Shown piece after piece: positions 47,968-58,472 of a DNA stretch of 64,000 nt. Position numbers and translations under genes: made by a program. Under the pieces are notes generated by a model. It was not told the origin of the DNA and ran no database searches. It saw only the letters and a list, made by a program, of their open reading frames with translations. The DNA comes from Propionibacteriaceae bacterium. GTDB lineage: Bacteria > Actinomycetota > Actinomycetes > Propionibacteriales > Propionibacteriaceae. The DNA lies in contig JAISAO010000096.1 in NCBI GenBank assembly GCA_031266665.1, positions 1-64,000 on the forward strand, read 5' to 3'. The first letter of the stretch is position 1. Each line of letters starts with the position of its first letter.

Positions 47968-48641
47968 CCACCACGACCTCTGACGCCATCACGGCCCCCG
48001 CCGACGACCAGTCGTTGGCCGTTAGCCAGGGGATGTGGGGCGCGGGCCCCGGCGATGTCTCCGGCTTCGGCGGCCAGCGCCACCCGGTCTGGCGCCAACA
48101 GCCCACCCCCAGGCCTTACGGAGGCTGGTTCGACGCCGCCGTCGACCGCTTGGCCGAACTGGTGGAGGGCCTGGACCCGGACGGCGCCAGCCTGGCGCAC
48201 GGCGAGCTGACGATCCCCGTCCCCAAGGAATTGTTATTGGCGGTGGCGCGGGCGGCGCGCGACGACCCGGCGCTGCGCTTCGAGGTCTGCGTCTCGGTCT
48301 CCGGCGTCCACTACCCGGACGACCCCGGCCGCGAGCTGCGCTCCGTCTACCACCTGTTGTCCATCACCCACAACCGCCGCCTGCGCCTGGAGGTGGCGGC
48401 GGGCCAGGACGATCCCAAGATCCCCTCGGTCACCGCCGTCTACCCGATGGCGGACTGGCACGAGCGTGAGACCTGGGACATGTTCGGCATCGAGTACACC
48501 GGCCACCCGGGGCTGACCCGCATCCTGATGCCGGACGACTGGGCCGGCCACCCGCAGCGCAAGGATTACCCCTTGGGCGGCGTCCCGATCGAGTTCAAGG
48601 GCGCCCAGGCGCCGCCCCCCGACCAGCGGAGGTCGTACTAG
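47964..48641 (+). CDS. nuoC: NADH-quinone oxidoreductase subunit C
   Basis: 225 residues. It belongs to the connecting peripheral arm of complex I. The first 60 residues are Ser/Pro/Gly-rich. The core has [40 protein letters not shown] and [20 protein letters not shown], then [11 protein letters not shown], the 30-kDa subunit signature. ATGA overlaps nuoB, and its stop shares a base with the nuoD start. It is separate from nuoD, as in most actinobacteria. Confidence 0.96.
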   Translation: MTTTTSDAITAPADDQSLAVSQGMWGAGPGDVSGFGGQRHPVWRQQPTPRPYGGWFDAAVDRLAELVEGLDPDGASLAHGELTIPVPKELLLAVARAARDDPALRFEVCVSVSGVHYPDDPGRELRSVYHLLSITHNRRLRLEVAAGQDDPKIPSVTAVYPMADWHERETWDMFGIEYTGHPGLTRILMPDDWAGHPQRKDYPLGGVPIEFKGAQAPPPDQRRSY

Positions 48642-50155
48642 TGAGCGTCGTGTCGAAGAGCCCCGCCGACCCGCCGGACGGCCCCGCCGAGGCCGTCGTG
48701 GTGACCGTGGGGGAGAGCGCCGCCGTGGCGGTTGAGGCCGAGACCACGGCCGAGTCCGCCCCGACGCCGGTCGACCGCACCCTGCCGGACGAGGCCGCCC
48801 CGGTCGAGGCCCTGGTCTTGGGCGCGGTCGAGGAGGCCGGGGACGGTCCCGCGGCGGTCACCCAATACCTCAACCAGTACGTCGCCTCCGGCGGCGACTG
48901 GGACGAGGTGGTGGCCGCCCAGCGGGAGCGCGGCGACGAGACCTTCGTGGTCAACATGGGTCCGCAACACCCCTCGACCCACGGCGTGCTGCGCCTGGAG
49001 CTGGAGCTGGAGGGCGAGACCGTCAGCTCCATCCGCCCCGCCATCGGCTTCCTCCACTCCGGCATCGAGAAGTCGATGGAATACAAGTCTTTCGCCCAGG
49101 GCTCGGTCTTCGCCACCCGGATGGACTACGTGGCGCCGATGTTCAACGAGGTGGTCTACTGCCTGGCGGTGGAGAAACTGCTCGACCTCGAGGTGCCGCC
49201 CAGGGCCGACGTGTTGCGCGTCCTGGTGATGGAGTTGAACCGGATCGCCTCCCATCTGGTGGCCATCGGCACCGGCGGCATGGAGATCGGGGCCCTGACG
49301 GTCATGACCATCGGCTTCCGCGAGCGCGAGATGATCCTGGACTTCTTCGAGGCCCTTTGCGGCACGCGCATGAATCACGCCTACGTCCGCCCCGGCGGGG
49401 TCTCGATCGACCTGCCCGAGTCCGGCTTGTCCCAGTTGCGCACGGTCATCGAATGGCTGCACAAACACCTGCCGGAGTACGCCGGCTTCTGCAACCAGAA
49501 CCCGATCTTCAAGGGCCGGATGCAAGGCGTCGCCCAGCTCGACCTGACGGCCTGCATGGCCCTGGGCGTCTCCGGGCCGCCGCTGCGGGCCGCCGGCTAC
49601 CCCTGGGATCTGCGCCAGGACCAGCCCTACTGCGGCTACCAGGACTACGACTTCGACGTCATCACCTGGGACACGGCCGACGCCTACGGCCGTTTCCGCG
49701 TCCGCCAACAGGAGATGTGGGAGTCGTTGCGCATCGTCGAGCAGTGCTACGACAAGCTGGAGAGCAGCGTCGGCCAGCCGGTGATGGTGGACGACCCGCG
49801 TTTCGCCTGGCCGGGCGACCTGACGGTCGGCCCCGACGGCCAGGGCAACTCCTTGGCCCACGTCAAACAGATCATGGGCTCCTCGATGGAGGCCTTGATC
49901 CAACACTTCAAGACCGTCACCGAGGGCTTCCACGTCCCGGGCGGCCAGGTCTATCAGGCGGTCGAGTCGTCCAAGGGCGAGCTGGGCTGCCATCTGGTGT
50001 CCGACGGCGGCTCCCGGCCCTATCGGGTCCACTTCCGCGACCCCGGCTTCAACCATCTCCAAGCCGTGCCGGCGCTGTGCGAGGGCGGCATGATGTCCGA
50101 CGTGGTGGTGGCCGTGGCCAGCCTCGACCCGGTTCTAGGAGGTGTCGACCGATGA
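48641..50155 (+). CDS. nuoD: NADH-quinone oxidoreductase subunit D
   Basis: 504 residues, 49-kDa subunit at the quinone-binding cavity. The conserved part starts [20 protein letters not shown] near residue 103, with [53 protein letters not shown] and, at the C-terminus, [20 protein letters not shown]. The N-terminal 100 residues are an acidic Glu/Ala/Val-rich extension, about 60 residues longer than in Mycobacterium. GTG 48641 shares one base with the nuoC stop. A later start cannot be excluded for the extension. Confidence 0.95.
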   Translation: MSVVSKSPADPPDGPAEAVVVTVGESAAVAVEAETTAESAPTPVDRTLPDEAAPVEALVLGAVEEAGDGPAAVTQYLNQYVASGGDWDEVVAAQRERGDETFVVNMGPQHPSTHGVLRLELELEGETVSSIRPAIGFLHSGIEKSMEYKSFAQGSVFATRMDYVAPMFNEVVYCLAVEKLLDLEVPPRADVLRVLVMELNRIASHLVAIGTGGMEIGALTVMTIGFREREMILDFFEALCGTRMNHAYVRPGGVSIDLPESGLSQLRTVIEWLHKHLPEYAGFCNQNPIFKGRMQGVAQLDLTACMALGVSGPPLRAAGYPWDLRQDQPYCGYQDYDFDVITWDTADAYGRFRVRQQEMWESLRIVEQCYDKLESSVGQPVMVDDPRFAWPGDLTVGPDGQGNSLAHVKQIMGSSMEALIQHFKTVTEGFHVPGGQVYQAVESSKGELGCHLVSDGGSRPYRVHFRDPGFNHLQAVPALCEGGMMSDVVVAVASLDPVLGGVDR

Positions 50156-50913
50156 GCGCTCAGCCGTTCGAGCACGATTTCAAGGACACCGGCCCCATCG
50201 CCGCCGACCGCCCGGACGTCGACCAGCCGTTCGACCAGACGACCCGAGACGAGATGGAGCAGTTGGCCGCCCGCTACCCCGACCGGCGGTCCGCCCTGGG
50301 GCCGATCCTGCACCTGGTCCAATCGGTCGACGGCTATGTCTCGGCCCGGGGCCTGGCCGCCGCCGCCGCCGTCACCGGGATCAGCCCGGCCCAGGTCCAA
50401 GGCTTCGCCACCTTCTACACCATGTACCGCCGCCACCCGGCCGGCCAACACCACATCGGCGTCTGCACCACGGCGCTGTGCGCCGTCCTGGGGGGCGACG
50501 CCGTGTTGGAGCGGGTGCGCAGCCGCCTCGGCATCGCCCCCGACCAGACCACGCCCGACGGCCGCTTCTCCTTGGAGCGGGTGGAGTGCAACGCCGCCTG
50601 CGACTACGCCCCGGTGGTGATGGTCGACTGGGAGTTCATGGACAACATGACTCCGGAGAAGGCCGAACAGTTGATCGACCAGTTAGCGGCCGGCGAACCG
50701 GTCCAAGCCAGCCGTGGCGCCACCCTGGCCGGTTGGCGCCAGGCCGAGCGGGTGCTGGCCGGCTTCGACGACGGCCTAGCCGACGAGGGCCCCTCGGCCG
50801 GCGAGCCCAGTCGGCGGGGGACCGAGATCGCCGCCAGTCGCGGCTGGACCGCCGACACCTGGCCGACCGTTGGGCCGACCGTTGGGCCGGCCGCCGGGAA
50901 GGACCGCCCATGA
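50152..50913 (+). CDS. nuoE: NADH-quinone oxidoreductase subunit E
   Basis: 253 residues. It holds the [2Fe-2S] cluster N1a beside Nuo[21 protein letters not shown] leads to [13 protein letters not shown] and then [19 protein letters not shown], giving the four cysteines. The last 75 residues are a Gly/Arg/Pro-rich tail ending [15 protein letters not shown], with a small repeat. Its ATG overlaps the nuoD stop and its stop overlaps the nuoF start, so the block is translationally coupled. Confidence 0.95.
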   Translation: MSAQPFEHDFKDTGPIAADRPDVDQPFDQTTRDEMEQLAARYPDRRSALGPILHLVQSVDGYVSARGLAAAAAVTGISPAQVQGFATFYTMYRRHPAGQHHIGVCTTALCAVLGGDAVLERVRSRLGIAPDQTTPDGRFSLERVECNAACDYAPVVMVDWEFMDNMTPEKAEQLIDQLAAGEPVQASRGATLAGWRQAERVLAGFDDGLADEGPSAGEPSRRGTEIAASRGWTADTWPTVGPTVGPAAGKDRP

Positions 50914-52388
50914 CCGCCCCGACCATCACGGCCCCCCCGGCCGACGAACAACTCTTGGTGCCGGTGCTGACGGCTGACTGGGGCCAGCCCGAGTCTTGGA
51001 AGCTGGCCCAGTACGAGGCCCGGGGCGGCTACCGGGGGCTGCGCGCCGCTTTGGTCCGGCCGCCTGCCGAGGTCATGGCCGAGGTCAAAGACTCCCAGCT
51101 GCGCGGCCGGGGCGGGGCCGGCTTCCCCACCGGCCTGAAGTGGAGTTTCGTGCCGGGGGATTTGAGCCCCAAGTACCTGGTGGTCAACGGCGACGAGTCC
51201 GAGCCGGGGACCTGCAAGGACGTCCCCCTGCTGATGGCCAGCCCCCACACCCTGGTGGAGGGCATCATCATCGCCAGCTACGCCATCGGCGTCAACCAGG
51301 CTTTCGTCTACGTCCGGGGCGAGGCGCTGCACCCGATCCGGCGGCTGCGGGCGGCCGTGGCCGAGGCCCGCGCCGCCGGCTACCTGGGGACCGACGTCCT
51401 GGGCTCGGGCTTCAGCCTCGACATCGTGGTCCACGCCGGGGCCGGGGCCTATATCTGCGGCGAGGAGACGGCCCTGCTGAACTCGCTGGAGGGCCGCCGC
51501 GGCCAGCCGAGGCTACGCCCGCCCTTCCCGGCCGTGGCCGGGCTCTACGCCAAGCCGACGGTGATCAACAACGTCGAGTCCATCGCCACCGTCCCCGCCA
51601 TCATCAACCACGGCAAAGACTGGTTCTTGTCCATGGGCACCGAGCGGTCGCGCGGCATGACCATCTACTCCCTCTCCGGCCACGTCCGCCACCCCGGCCA
51701 GTACGAGGCCCCGCTGACCATCACCTTCCGCCAGTTGCTCGACCTGGCCGGCGGCGTCCGCCAAGGTCACAAACTGAAGTTCTTCACCCCCGGCGGCTCG
51801 TCCACCCCGATCCTGACCGAGGACAACTTGGACATTGTCTTGGACTATGAGTCTTTGGCCGCCGCCGGCACCATGCTGGGCACCAAGGCGTTACAGGTCT
51901 TCGACGACACCACCTCGGTGGTGCGCACCACGCTGCGCTGGGTCGAGTTCTACCAGCACGAGAGTTGCGGCAAATGCACGCCTTGCCGCGAGGGCACCTG
52001 GTGGCTGGTCCAACTGCTGCGCCGCCTGGAGGCCGGCCAGGGCCACCCCGGCGACGTCGACTTGTTGTTGAGCGTGGCCCAGTCGATCAACGGCCAGAGC
52101 TTCTGCCCGCTGGCCGCCGGGGCCGTGGCCTGCGTCACCTCGGCGGTGAAACACTTCCGGGAGGAGTTCGAGGCCGGCTACCACACCCCGGCCTGGGAAT
52201 ACCTGCCCTACGCCGCCAGCGCCGCCTTCGCCGAACCGGCGCCAGACCGGAGCCAGCCCGCCCGAAGCGCGCCGGACCCGGCGGCTCCCGACCAGGCCGG
52301 GGCCGGTCAAGGCGACGGCGCCGGCCGGAGCGACGAGGCGAGCCAGACCGATCCGGCCGGCCGGACCGACGAGGGGGTCACGCTATGA
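50910..52388 (+). CDS. nuoF: NADH-quinone oxidoreductase subunit F
   Basis: 492 residues. It is the NADH-oxidising subunit with FMN and cluster N3. LRGRGGAGFPTGLKWSFVP is the NADH/FMN glycine loop. YLVVNGDESEPGTCKD, GAYICGEETALLNSLEGRR and VINNVESIATVP follow, and ESCGKCTPCREGTWW with SFCPLAAGAVACV gives the cluster cysteines. The last 60 residues are an Asp/Ala/Gly-rich tail (AGAGQGDGAGRSDEAS) not found in most homologues. The start overlaps nuoE and the end overlaps nuoG. Confidence 0.97.
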   Translation: MTAPTITAPPADEQLLVPVLTADWGQPESWKLAQYEARGGYRGLRAALVRPPAEVMAEVKDSQLRGRGGAGFPTGLKWSFVPGDLSPKYLVVNGDESEPGTCKDVPLLMASPHTLVEGIIIASYAIGVNQAFVYVRGEALHPIRRLRAAVAEARAAGYLGTDVLGSGFSLDIVVHAGAGAYICGEETALLNSLEGRRGQPRLRPPFPAVAGLYAKPTVINNVESIATVPAIINHGKDWFLSMGTERSRGMTIYSLSGHVRHPGQYEAPLTITFRQLLDLAGGVRQGHKLKFFTPGGSSTPILTEDNLDIVLDYESLAAAGTMLGTKALQVFDDTTSVVRTTLRWVEFYQHESCGKCTPCREGTWWLVQLLRRLEAGQGHPGDVDLLLSVAQSINGQSFCPLAAGAVACVTSAVKHFREEFEAGYHTPAWEYLPYAASAAFAEPAPDRSQPARSAPDPAAPDQAGAGQGDGAGRSDEASQTDPAGRTDEGVTL

Positions 52389-55012
52389 CCGAGACAGCCG
52401 TCAAGGCCAACCCGGAGCTGGTCACCGTCACCGTCGACGGCCGCGCCGTCGAGGTGCCCAAGGGCACGCCGGTCATCCGGGCGGCCGAGTTGGCCGGCGT
52501 CGTCATCCCCCGTTTCTGTGACCACCCGCTGCTGGAGCCGATCGGGGCCTGCCGCCAATGCCTGGTCGAGATCCCCGACGCCGGCAACGGCCGCGGCTTC
52601 CCCGTCCCCCAGGCCAGTTGCACCACCGTGGCCGCCCAAGGCATGAGAGTGGAGACGGCGGCCACCTCGGCCAAGGCCAAGGCCGCCCAGGAGGGCGTCC
52701 TGGAGCTGCTGCTGATCAACCACCCGCTGGACTGCCCGATCTGCGACAAGGGCGGCGAGTGCCCGCTGCAGAACCAGGCCATGGCTCAGGGCCGGCTCCA
52801 GTCCCGCTTCGACGGTGTTAAACGCCGCTTCCCCAAGTCACAGCCCTTGTCGGCCCAGTTGTGGTTGGACCGGGAGCGCTGTGTGCTCTGCTCGCGCTGC
52901 GTCCGCTTCGCCGACCAGATCGCCGGCGACGACCAGTTGAGCCTGGTGGAGCGCGGCGCCAGGTCCCAGGTGGCGGTCCAGCCGGGCCAGCCCTTCACCA
53001 GCTACTTCGCCGGCAACACGGTCCAAATCTGCCCCGTCGGCGCCCTCACCAGCCAGTCCTACCGTTTCGCCGCCCGGCCCTTCGACCTGGTGTCGACGGT
53101 CACGACCTGCGAGGGCTGCGCCGCCGGCTGCCAGTTGCGGGTGGACCACCGCCACTACCAGGTCAAGCGCCGCCTGGCCGGCGACCTGCCAGCGGTCAAC
53201 CAGGAGTGGAACTGCGACCGGGGCCGCTTCGGCTTCGTCTCCGAGCGGGGGCCGGACCGGTTGACCGTGCCGCTGCTGCGTCGCGACGGCCAGTTGGTCG
53301 AGGCCAGTTGGACCGAGGCTCTGGCCGCCGCCGCCGCCGGCCTGAGCCGGGCCGGGGCGGCCGTCGGGGTGCTGACCGGCGGCCGGCTGACCCGGGAGAC
53401 GGCCTACGCCCACGCCCGCTTCGCCCGCGCCGTGCTGGGCAGCAACGACATCGACTTCCGGGCCCGGGCGCTGTCGGCCGAGGAGACCGGCTTCCTGGCC
53501 GCCTGGCAGACCGACCCGGGCCAGCCGGTGACCTACGCCGACCTGGACCAGGCCGAACAAGTCGTCCTGGTCGGCCTGGAGCCGGAGGACGAGGCCCCCA
53601 TCGTCTTCCTGCGGCTGCGCCGGGCCGTCCGCCAACACCGCCTCCAGGTCACGACCATCGCCGCCCGCCGCTCGCCCGGCTCGGCCAAGCTCGACGCCCG
53701 CCTGATCGCCACCGCTCCCGGCCAGGAGGCCGCCCAACTGGCGGCCCTCGACCTGGGGGCCGGCAGCATCGTCTTGGGGGGCGAGCGCCTGGCCCAAAGC
53801 CCCGGAGCGCTGACCGCCCTGGCGGCCGTCGTCCGCAAGGGCGGGCGCTGGGCCTGGCTGCCCCGCCGCCCGGGCGAGGTCGGGGCGCTCGAGGCCGGGG
53901 CCTTCCCCGCCCTGTGGCCCCAGGGCCAGCCGGTGGGGTCCGAGGCCGTGGCCCGGGTCTGGGGGTCGGGCCTGCCGACCGCCCCGGGCCGCGACAGCCT
54001 GGCCCAAGTGGCGGCCCTGGCCGACGGCTCTTTGAGGGCCGCCGTCTGGTCCGGGGTGGAGCTGGCCGACCTGCCCGACCCGGCCGCCGCCCGCGCCGGA
54101 TTGGAGCGGGCCGATTTCGTGTTGTCGTTGGAGCGCCGCCTGTCCGAGGCCGCCCAACTGGCCGACGTGGTGCTGCCGGTGGCCCCCCTGGAGGAGACCA
54201 GCGGCTCCTTCCGCAACTGGGAGCGCCGCCTGTCGCCCGTCGCCCAGGTGATCGGCCGCCCCGGCACGCCGATGACCGAGATCCGGGTCCTGGCCGCCTT
54301 GGCCGACGCCTTGGGCGTCCCCCTGGGCTTCCGCACGCCGGACGAGGCGGCGGCCGAGCTGGACCAGATCGAGCCGCCCGCCCGGCCGGCCGAGGCCGCG
54401 CCGGACGCCGCCGCGACCACCCCAGTGGCCGCCGTCGTCCCCGCGCCGGACCCAGCCTTGACCACCCCAGTGGCCGCCGCCGTCCCCGCGCCCGCCCGCG
54501 CCGCCGTTCCCGCGCCCGCCGTCTGGACCGTTGGTCCGGCCAACGCCGCGCCGGACCCAGTCTTGGCCACGCCAGTGGTCGCCGACCCCGCCGCCGAGGC
54601 CGCTGGCCCGGCCATTCCCGCGCCCGCCGCCCCGGCTGATCCCGCCGCTCTCGGCCCCGGGGAGGCCGTGTTGGCGACCTGGCGCGAGTTGTTGGACGAC
54701 GCCCGGCTGCTCGACCACGAGCCGGCCCTGCGGGCCTCGGCCCGGCCGGTGGCCGCCCGGCTCAATCCGGCCACCGCCGCCGCCCTCGGCCTGGACGACG
54801 CCCGGCGGGTGACGCTGGGCGGGCTGGAGTTCGACCTGGTGATCGATCCGACGGTAGCCGATAACGTGGTCTGGGCCCCCAGCCGGGCGCCGGGGCTCAA
54901 CCTGGCGGTCGCCGGACTGACGCCGGGCCGGGCCGTGGCCGTGACCCCGGTGGCCGTGGCCCCGGCAGCCGTGGACCCGGCGGAGCGGCCGAGTGAGGAG
55001 GCCCAAGCATGA
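52385..55012 (+). CDS. nuoG: NADH-quinone oxidoreductase subunit G
   Basis: 875 residues. It is the iron-sulfur wiring subunit of the peripheral arm. The N-terminal 2Fe-2S ferredoxin fold has GACRQCLVEI. His/Cys ligands follow in LLLINHPLDCPICDKGGECP, then ERCVLCSRCVRFADQIAGDD and VQICPVGALTS. TTCEGCAAGCQLRVDHRHY begins the molybdopterin-oxidoreductase-like region. An Ala/Pro-rich linker of 80 residues with repeated TTPVAA/VPAP units separates this from the C-terminal beta domain. The start overlaps nuoF (ATGA) and the end overlaps nuoH. Confidence 0.96.
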   Translation: MTETAVKANPELVTVTVDGRAVEVPKGTPVIRAAELAGVVIPRFCDHPLLEPIGACRQCLVEIPDAGNGRGFPVPQASCTTVAAQGMRVETAATSAKAKAAQEGVLELLLINHPLDCPICDKGGECPLQNQAMAQGRLQSRFDGVKRRFPKSQPLSAQLWLDRERCVLCSRCVRFADQIAGDDQLSLVERGARSQVAVQPGQPFTSYFAGNTVQICPVGALTSQSYRFAARPFDLVSTVTTCEGCAAGCQLRVDHRHYQVKRRLAGDLPAVNQEWNCDRGRFGFVSERGPDRLTVPLLRRDGQLVEASWTEALAAAAAGLSRAGAAVGVLTGGRLTRETAYAHARFARAVLGSNDIDFRARALSAEETGFLAAWQTDPGQPVTYADLDQAEQVVLVGLEPEDEAPIVFLRLRRAVRQHRLQVTTIAARRSPGSAKLDARLIATAPGQEAAQLAALDLGAGSIVLGGERLAQSPGALTALAAVVRKGGRWAWLPRRPGEVGALEAGAFPALWPQGQPVGSEAVARVWGSGLPTAPGRDSLAQVAALADGSLRAAVWSGVELADLPDPAAARAGLERADFVLSLERRLSEAAQLADVVLPVAPLEETSGSFRNWERRLSPVAQVIGRPGTPMTEIRVLAALADALGVPLGFRTPDEAAAELDQIEPPARPAEAAPDAAATTPVAAVVPAPDPALTTPVAAAVPAPARAAVPAPAVWTVGPANAAPDPVLATPVVADPAAEAAGPAIPAPAAPADPAALGPGEAVLATWRELLDDARLLDHEPALRASARPVAARLNPATAAALGLDDARRVTLGGLEFDLVIDPTVADNVVWAPSRAPGLNLAVAGLTPGRAVAVTPVAVAPAAVDPAERPSEEAQA

Positions 55013-56490
55013 CCCTGAACTTGACTTTGTTGCAGACCGACTACCACGACCCCTGGTGGATCGTGCTGATCAAGGTGGTCGGCTTCTTCGTCTTCCTGCT
55101 GGTCTGCATGATCGTCGAGGTCTGGTTCGAGCGTCGCGCCGTGGGCAAGATGCAACACCGTCTGGGACCGATCATGAACGGCCCCTTCGGCCTGGGCCAG
55201 ACCGTGGCCGAGGCCATGAAATTGCTCTTCAAGGAGGACTTCCGGCCCCAGGGGGCCGACCGCTGGTTGTTCAGCCTGGCCCCCTTCATCTCGGCCACGG
55301 CCGCCTTCACCGCCTGGTCGGTCATCCCCATCGGCGGCGAGGTCAGCCTCTTCGGCCACACCACCAGCCTGCAGCTGACCGACCTGCCGATGGGCGTGCT
55401 ATTCGTCTTGTCGATCGCCGCCGTCGGCATCTACGGCATCGTCTTGGCCGGCTGGAGCTCGACCTCGCCCTACTCCACCCTGGGGGCCATCCGCTCGACC
55501 GCCCAGATGGTGTCCTACGAGGTCGCCATGGGCCTGTCGCTGGTGTCGGTCTTCCTCTATTCCTCGACCTTGACGACCAGTGGCATCGTGGCCTCCCAGG
55601 GGACCGAGCTGGCCTTCCTGTCCGGCCTCCACCTGCCCAACTGGTATTGGCTGCCGCTGTTGCCGGCCTTCGTCATCTACGCCATCTCGGTGGTGGCCGA
55701 GACCAACCGGGCGCCCTTCGACCTGGTGGAGTGCGAGCAAGAACTGGTCTCGGGCTACTGCACCGACTACTCCGGTTTCCGCTACGCCAGTTTCTTCTTG
55801 GCCGAATACCTCAACATGTTGACCGTCTCCGGCATGGCCGCGACCCTGTTCCTGGGCGGCTACCACGCGCCCTGGCCCTTCAACCGGCCGGTGGAGGTGG
55901 TCGACGGCGTCACCGTCGCCGGCACGGGCCTGCTGGACCACGGCTTCATGGCGCCGGTGCTCGACCTGCTCAACTCGGGCTGGTTCTCGCCCGTCTGGTT
56001 CACCCTCAAGGTCTTCGTCTGCGTCTACGTCTTCGTCTGGCTGCGCGGCACCCTGCCCCGCTTCCGCTACGACCAGTTCATGAACCTGGGCTGGCGCTGG
56101 CTGATCCCGCTGTCGCTGGGCTGGATCGCCTTGATGGCGGTGGTCTTGATGGTGCGCTGGAACCACCTGCTGACCCGCGACGTCCTACTGGTCGCCCTGG
56201 GCCTGCTGGTGGTCTTGTTCCTGGCCTCGCTCTGGCTGAGCCGGGGCTCGGCCCCGCCCCAGGTCCGCTCCGAGGTCTCCCGCCGCCCGGAGCCGGACCC
56301 GGCCTTCGACCCCTGGGCCGGCGGCTACCCGGTGCCGCCGCCGCCCGGAGCCGGGCGCGGCCGGCTGGAGGCCGCCGGGGGCAGACCGGCGCTGACCCCC
56401 CAGCCAGACGATCTGGTCCTGGTGGTGGCCGAGTCCGGCGAGACGACCGGGCCGGCCGCGGCCGCCACGACTGACGGGAAGGAGGTCTGA
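55009..56490 (+). CDS. nuoH: NADH-quinone oxidoreductase subunit H
   Basis: 493 residues, eight or nine membrane helices. It forms the entry of the quinone tunnel. [20 protein letters not shown] is the amphipathic loop signature, and [20 protein letters not shown] is the conserved charged loop. [20 protein letters not shown] near residue 345 is the C-terminal signature. Beyond residue 400 an extension of about 90 residues (Pro/Gly/Arg-rich) is not typical. ATG overlaps the nuoG stop. Confidence 0.96.
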   Translation: MTLNLTLLQTDYHDPWWIVLIKVVGFFVFLLVCMIVEVWFERRAVGKMQHRLGPIMNGPFGLGQTVAEAMKLLFKEDFRPQGADRWLFSLAPFISATAAFTAWSVIPIGGEVSLFGHTTSLQLTDLPMGVLFVLSIAAVGIYGIVLAGWSSTSPYSTLGAIRSTAQMVSYEVAMGLSLVSVFLYSSTLTTSGIVASQGTELAFLSGLHLPNWYWLPLLPAFVIYAISVVAETNRAPFDLVECEQELVSGYCTDYSGFRYASFFLAEYLNMLTVSGMAATLFLGGYHAPWPFNRPVEVVDGVTVAGTGLLDHGFMAPVLDLLNSGWFSPVWFTLKVFVCVYVFVWLRGTLPRFRYDQFMNLGWRWLIPLSLGWIALMAVVLMVRWNHLLTRDVLLVALGLLVVLFLASLWLSRGSAPPQVRSEVSRRPEPDPAFDPWAGGYPVPPPPGAGRGRLEAAGGRPALTPQPDDLVLVVAESGETTGPAAAATTDGKEV

Positions 56491-56491
56491 G

Positions 56492-57040
56492 ATGGCTTTC
56501 CTGGACGCCTGGAAGGGCTTCGCCATCACCTTCGCCACCCAGTTCCGCAAGCCCTTCACCCAGGGCTACCCCCAGAAGGGCCGGCAGAAGGTGACGGCGC
56601 CGCGCTACCACGGCCGCCATCAGCTCAACCGCTGGCCCGACGGGCTGGAGAAATGCGTCGGCTGCGAGCTGTGCGCCTGGGTCTGCCCGTCCGACGCCAT
56701 CTACGTCGAGGGCGGGGCCAACACCGACCAGGAGCGCTACTCCCCGGGCGAGCGTTACGGCCAGGTCTACCAGATCAACTATCTGCGTTGTATCTTCTGC
56801 GGCTTGTGCATCGAGGCCTGCCCGACTAGGGCGCTGACCATGACCAATGAGTTCAAACTGGCCGACACCTCCCGGGCCAAGCTGATCTACACCAAGGAAG
56901 AGTTGCTGGCGCCGCTGCTGGAGGGGATGGAGGCGCCGCCCCACCCCCGCCGCCTGGACGACGACGAGCGGGCCTATTTCACCGGCCTGCCCGACACCGG
57001 CCCGGACGTCCGCCTGCCGGGGAGGGACTTGGTGGCATGA
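56492..57040 (+). CDS. nuoI: NADH-quinone oxidoreductase subunit I
   Basis: 182 residues. Two [4Fe-4S] clusters (N6a, N6b) pass electrons to Nuo[21 protein letters not shown] and [20 protein letters not shown] supply all eight cysteines. [18 protein letters not shown] precedes the first. ATG 56492 has GGAGG upstream and starts 1 bp after nuoH. Its end overlaps nuoJ. Confidence 0.97.
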   Translation: MAFLDAWKGFAITFATQFRKPFTQGYPQKGRQKVTAPRYHGRHQLNRWPDGLEKCVGCELCAWVCPSDAIYVEGGANTDQERYSPGERYGQVYQINYLRCIFCGLCIEACPTRALTMTNEFKLADTSRAKLIYTKEELLAPLLEGMEAPPHPRRLDDDERAYFTGLPDTGPDVRLPGRDLVA

Positions 57041-58176
57041 TCGAATTGCTCCCCCTGCTGAGCGGCCAGGCCGTCACCTTCTGGATCTGCGCCGTCATCG
57101 CCATCGTCGGCGCCGTCGGCGTGGTGGCCAGCTCCAAACCGGTCTACTCGGCTTTGTGCCTGGCCCTGGTGATGGTGGCCCTGGCGGCCATCTACGCCAG
57201 TCTGCAAGCCGACTTCTTGTTCGCCGTCCAGATCATCGTCTACACCGGCGCCGTGTTGATGTTGTTCTTGTTCGTCATCATGCTGGTCGGCGTCTCCAGC
57301 CGCGACCACCTGGCCGAGACCCTCAAGGGCCATCGGGTGGCCGCCATCGTGGCCGCCGTCGCCCTGGTGGCGTTGCTGGCCCTGGCCACCGGCAACGCCT
57401 TGACCGACCAGCCGGTCGGCCTCGACGCCATTGAGGCCGACGGCTACCTCCAGGCCCTGGCCCAGTTGATCTTCCAGCGCTATGTCATCGCCTTCGAGGC
57501 CACGGCCGCCTTGTTGATCACCGCCGCCGTGGCCGCCATGGTGCTGGCCCACCCCAAGCGGCTGCGGCCCAAGCCGGGCCAGGCCGCCTTGATGGGGGAG
57601 CGGCTGGCGGCCTACGCCGCCAGCGGTCGCCACCCGGGCCCCCTGCCTGCCTCCGGCGTCACCGCCCAGCACAACTCTTTGGCCACCCCGGCTCTGCTGC
57701 CCGACGGCGCCGTCGCCCTCCAGTCAGTCTCCGCCACGGTGGCCTCCCGGATGCCGCCGGCCAGCCCGGACGAGCTGATCGGGCCGCTGGCCGCCACCTT
57801 GGCCGCCATGAACCAGCCCGCCGCCCTGCCGCCCGGCCCCAGCTCGACCGCCAGTCCGCCGGGCGAGTCCGGGGAGCCGCCAGACACCTTGGACGAGACC
57901 GAGATCGTGACGCCGGACTCTCCCGCCGAGGCTGAGGCCGTGACGCCAGACTCTCCGGACGAGGCTGAGACCGTGATGGACACCCCGGACGGGGCTGAGG
58001 CCGTGACGGCGGACGAGTCTGCCAGTGGGGCTGAGGCCGTGAACTCGGCTGACAGCACGGACGAGGCTGACACCAAGGACGAGGCCGACACCACGGACAA
58101 GGCTGACACCAAGGGCGAGGCGGGCACAAAGACGCCGGTCGCGGACCCGGCCGCCGGGGAAGGAGGCCAGCCATGA
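57037..58176 (+). CDS. nuoJ: NADH-quinone oxidoreductase subunit J
   Basis: 379 residues. The first 165 residues form five helices of the membrane arm, with [20 protein letters not shown] and [19 protein letters not shown], the NuoJ signatures. From about residue 260 a long acidic, Thr/Asp/Glu/Ala-rich tail follows with repeats of [10 protein letters not shown] and [19 protein letters not shown] type. It is about 120 residues longer than usual and lies on the cytoplasmic side if topology is normal. ATG overlaps nuoI and the stop overlaps nuoK. Confidence 0.95.
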   Translation: MIELLPLLSGQAVTFWICAVIAIVGAVGVVASSKPVYSALCLALVMVALAAIYASLQADFLFAVQIIVYTGAVLMLFLFVIMLVGVSSRDHLAETLKGHRVAAIVAAVALVALLALATGNALTDQPVGLDAIEADGYLQALAQLIFQRYVIAFEATAALLITAAVAAMVLAHPKRLRPKPGQAALMGERLAAYAASGRHPGPLPASGVTAQHNSLATPALLPDGAVALQSVSATVASRMPPASPDELIGPLAATLAAMNQPAALPPGPSSTASPPGESGEPPDTLDETEIVTPDSPAEAEAVTPDSPDEAETVMDTPDGAEAVTADESASGAEAVNSADSTDEADTKDEADTTDKADTKGEAGTKTPVADPAAGEGGQP

Positions 58177-58472
58177 ACCCCGACCTCTATCTGGTCCTGG
58201 CCGCCATCTTGTTCACCGTCGGGCTGGTCGGCTTCATCATCCGGCGCAACGCCCTGATCTTGTTCATGTCGACGGAGTTGATGCTCAACGCCGCCAACCT
58301 GGTGCTGGTGTCCTCCAGCTGGGTCCAGGGCAAGCTGGACGGCCAGGTGGCCGCCTTCTTCGTCATGGTGGTGGCGGCGGCCGAGGTGGTCGTCGGCCTG
58401 TCCTTGATCGTGACCATTTTCCGGGCCCGCCGCTCGACCTCGGTCGACTCCGAGAGTTTGTTGAAGGGGTGA
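58173..58472 (+). CDS. nuoK: NADH-quinone oxidoreductase subunit K
   Basis: 99 residues, three helices: [40 protein letters not shown] and [20 protein letters not shown]. The glutamates in STELML and AAAEVVVG are the conserved proton-path residues. ATGA overlaps nuoJ and its stop overlaps the nuoL start. Length is normal. Confidence 0.97.
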   Translation: MNPDLYLVLAAILFTVGLVGFIIRRNALILFMSTELMLNAANLVLVSSSWVQGKLDGQVAAFFVMVVAAAEVVVGLSLIVTIFRARRSTSVDSESLLKG

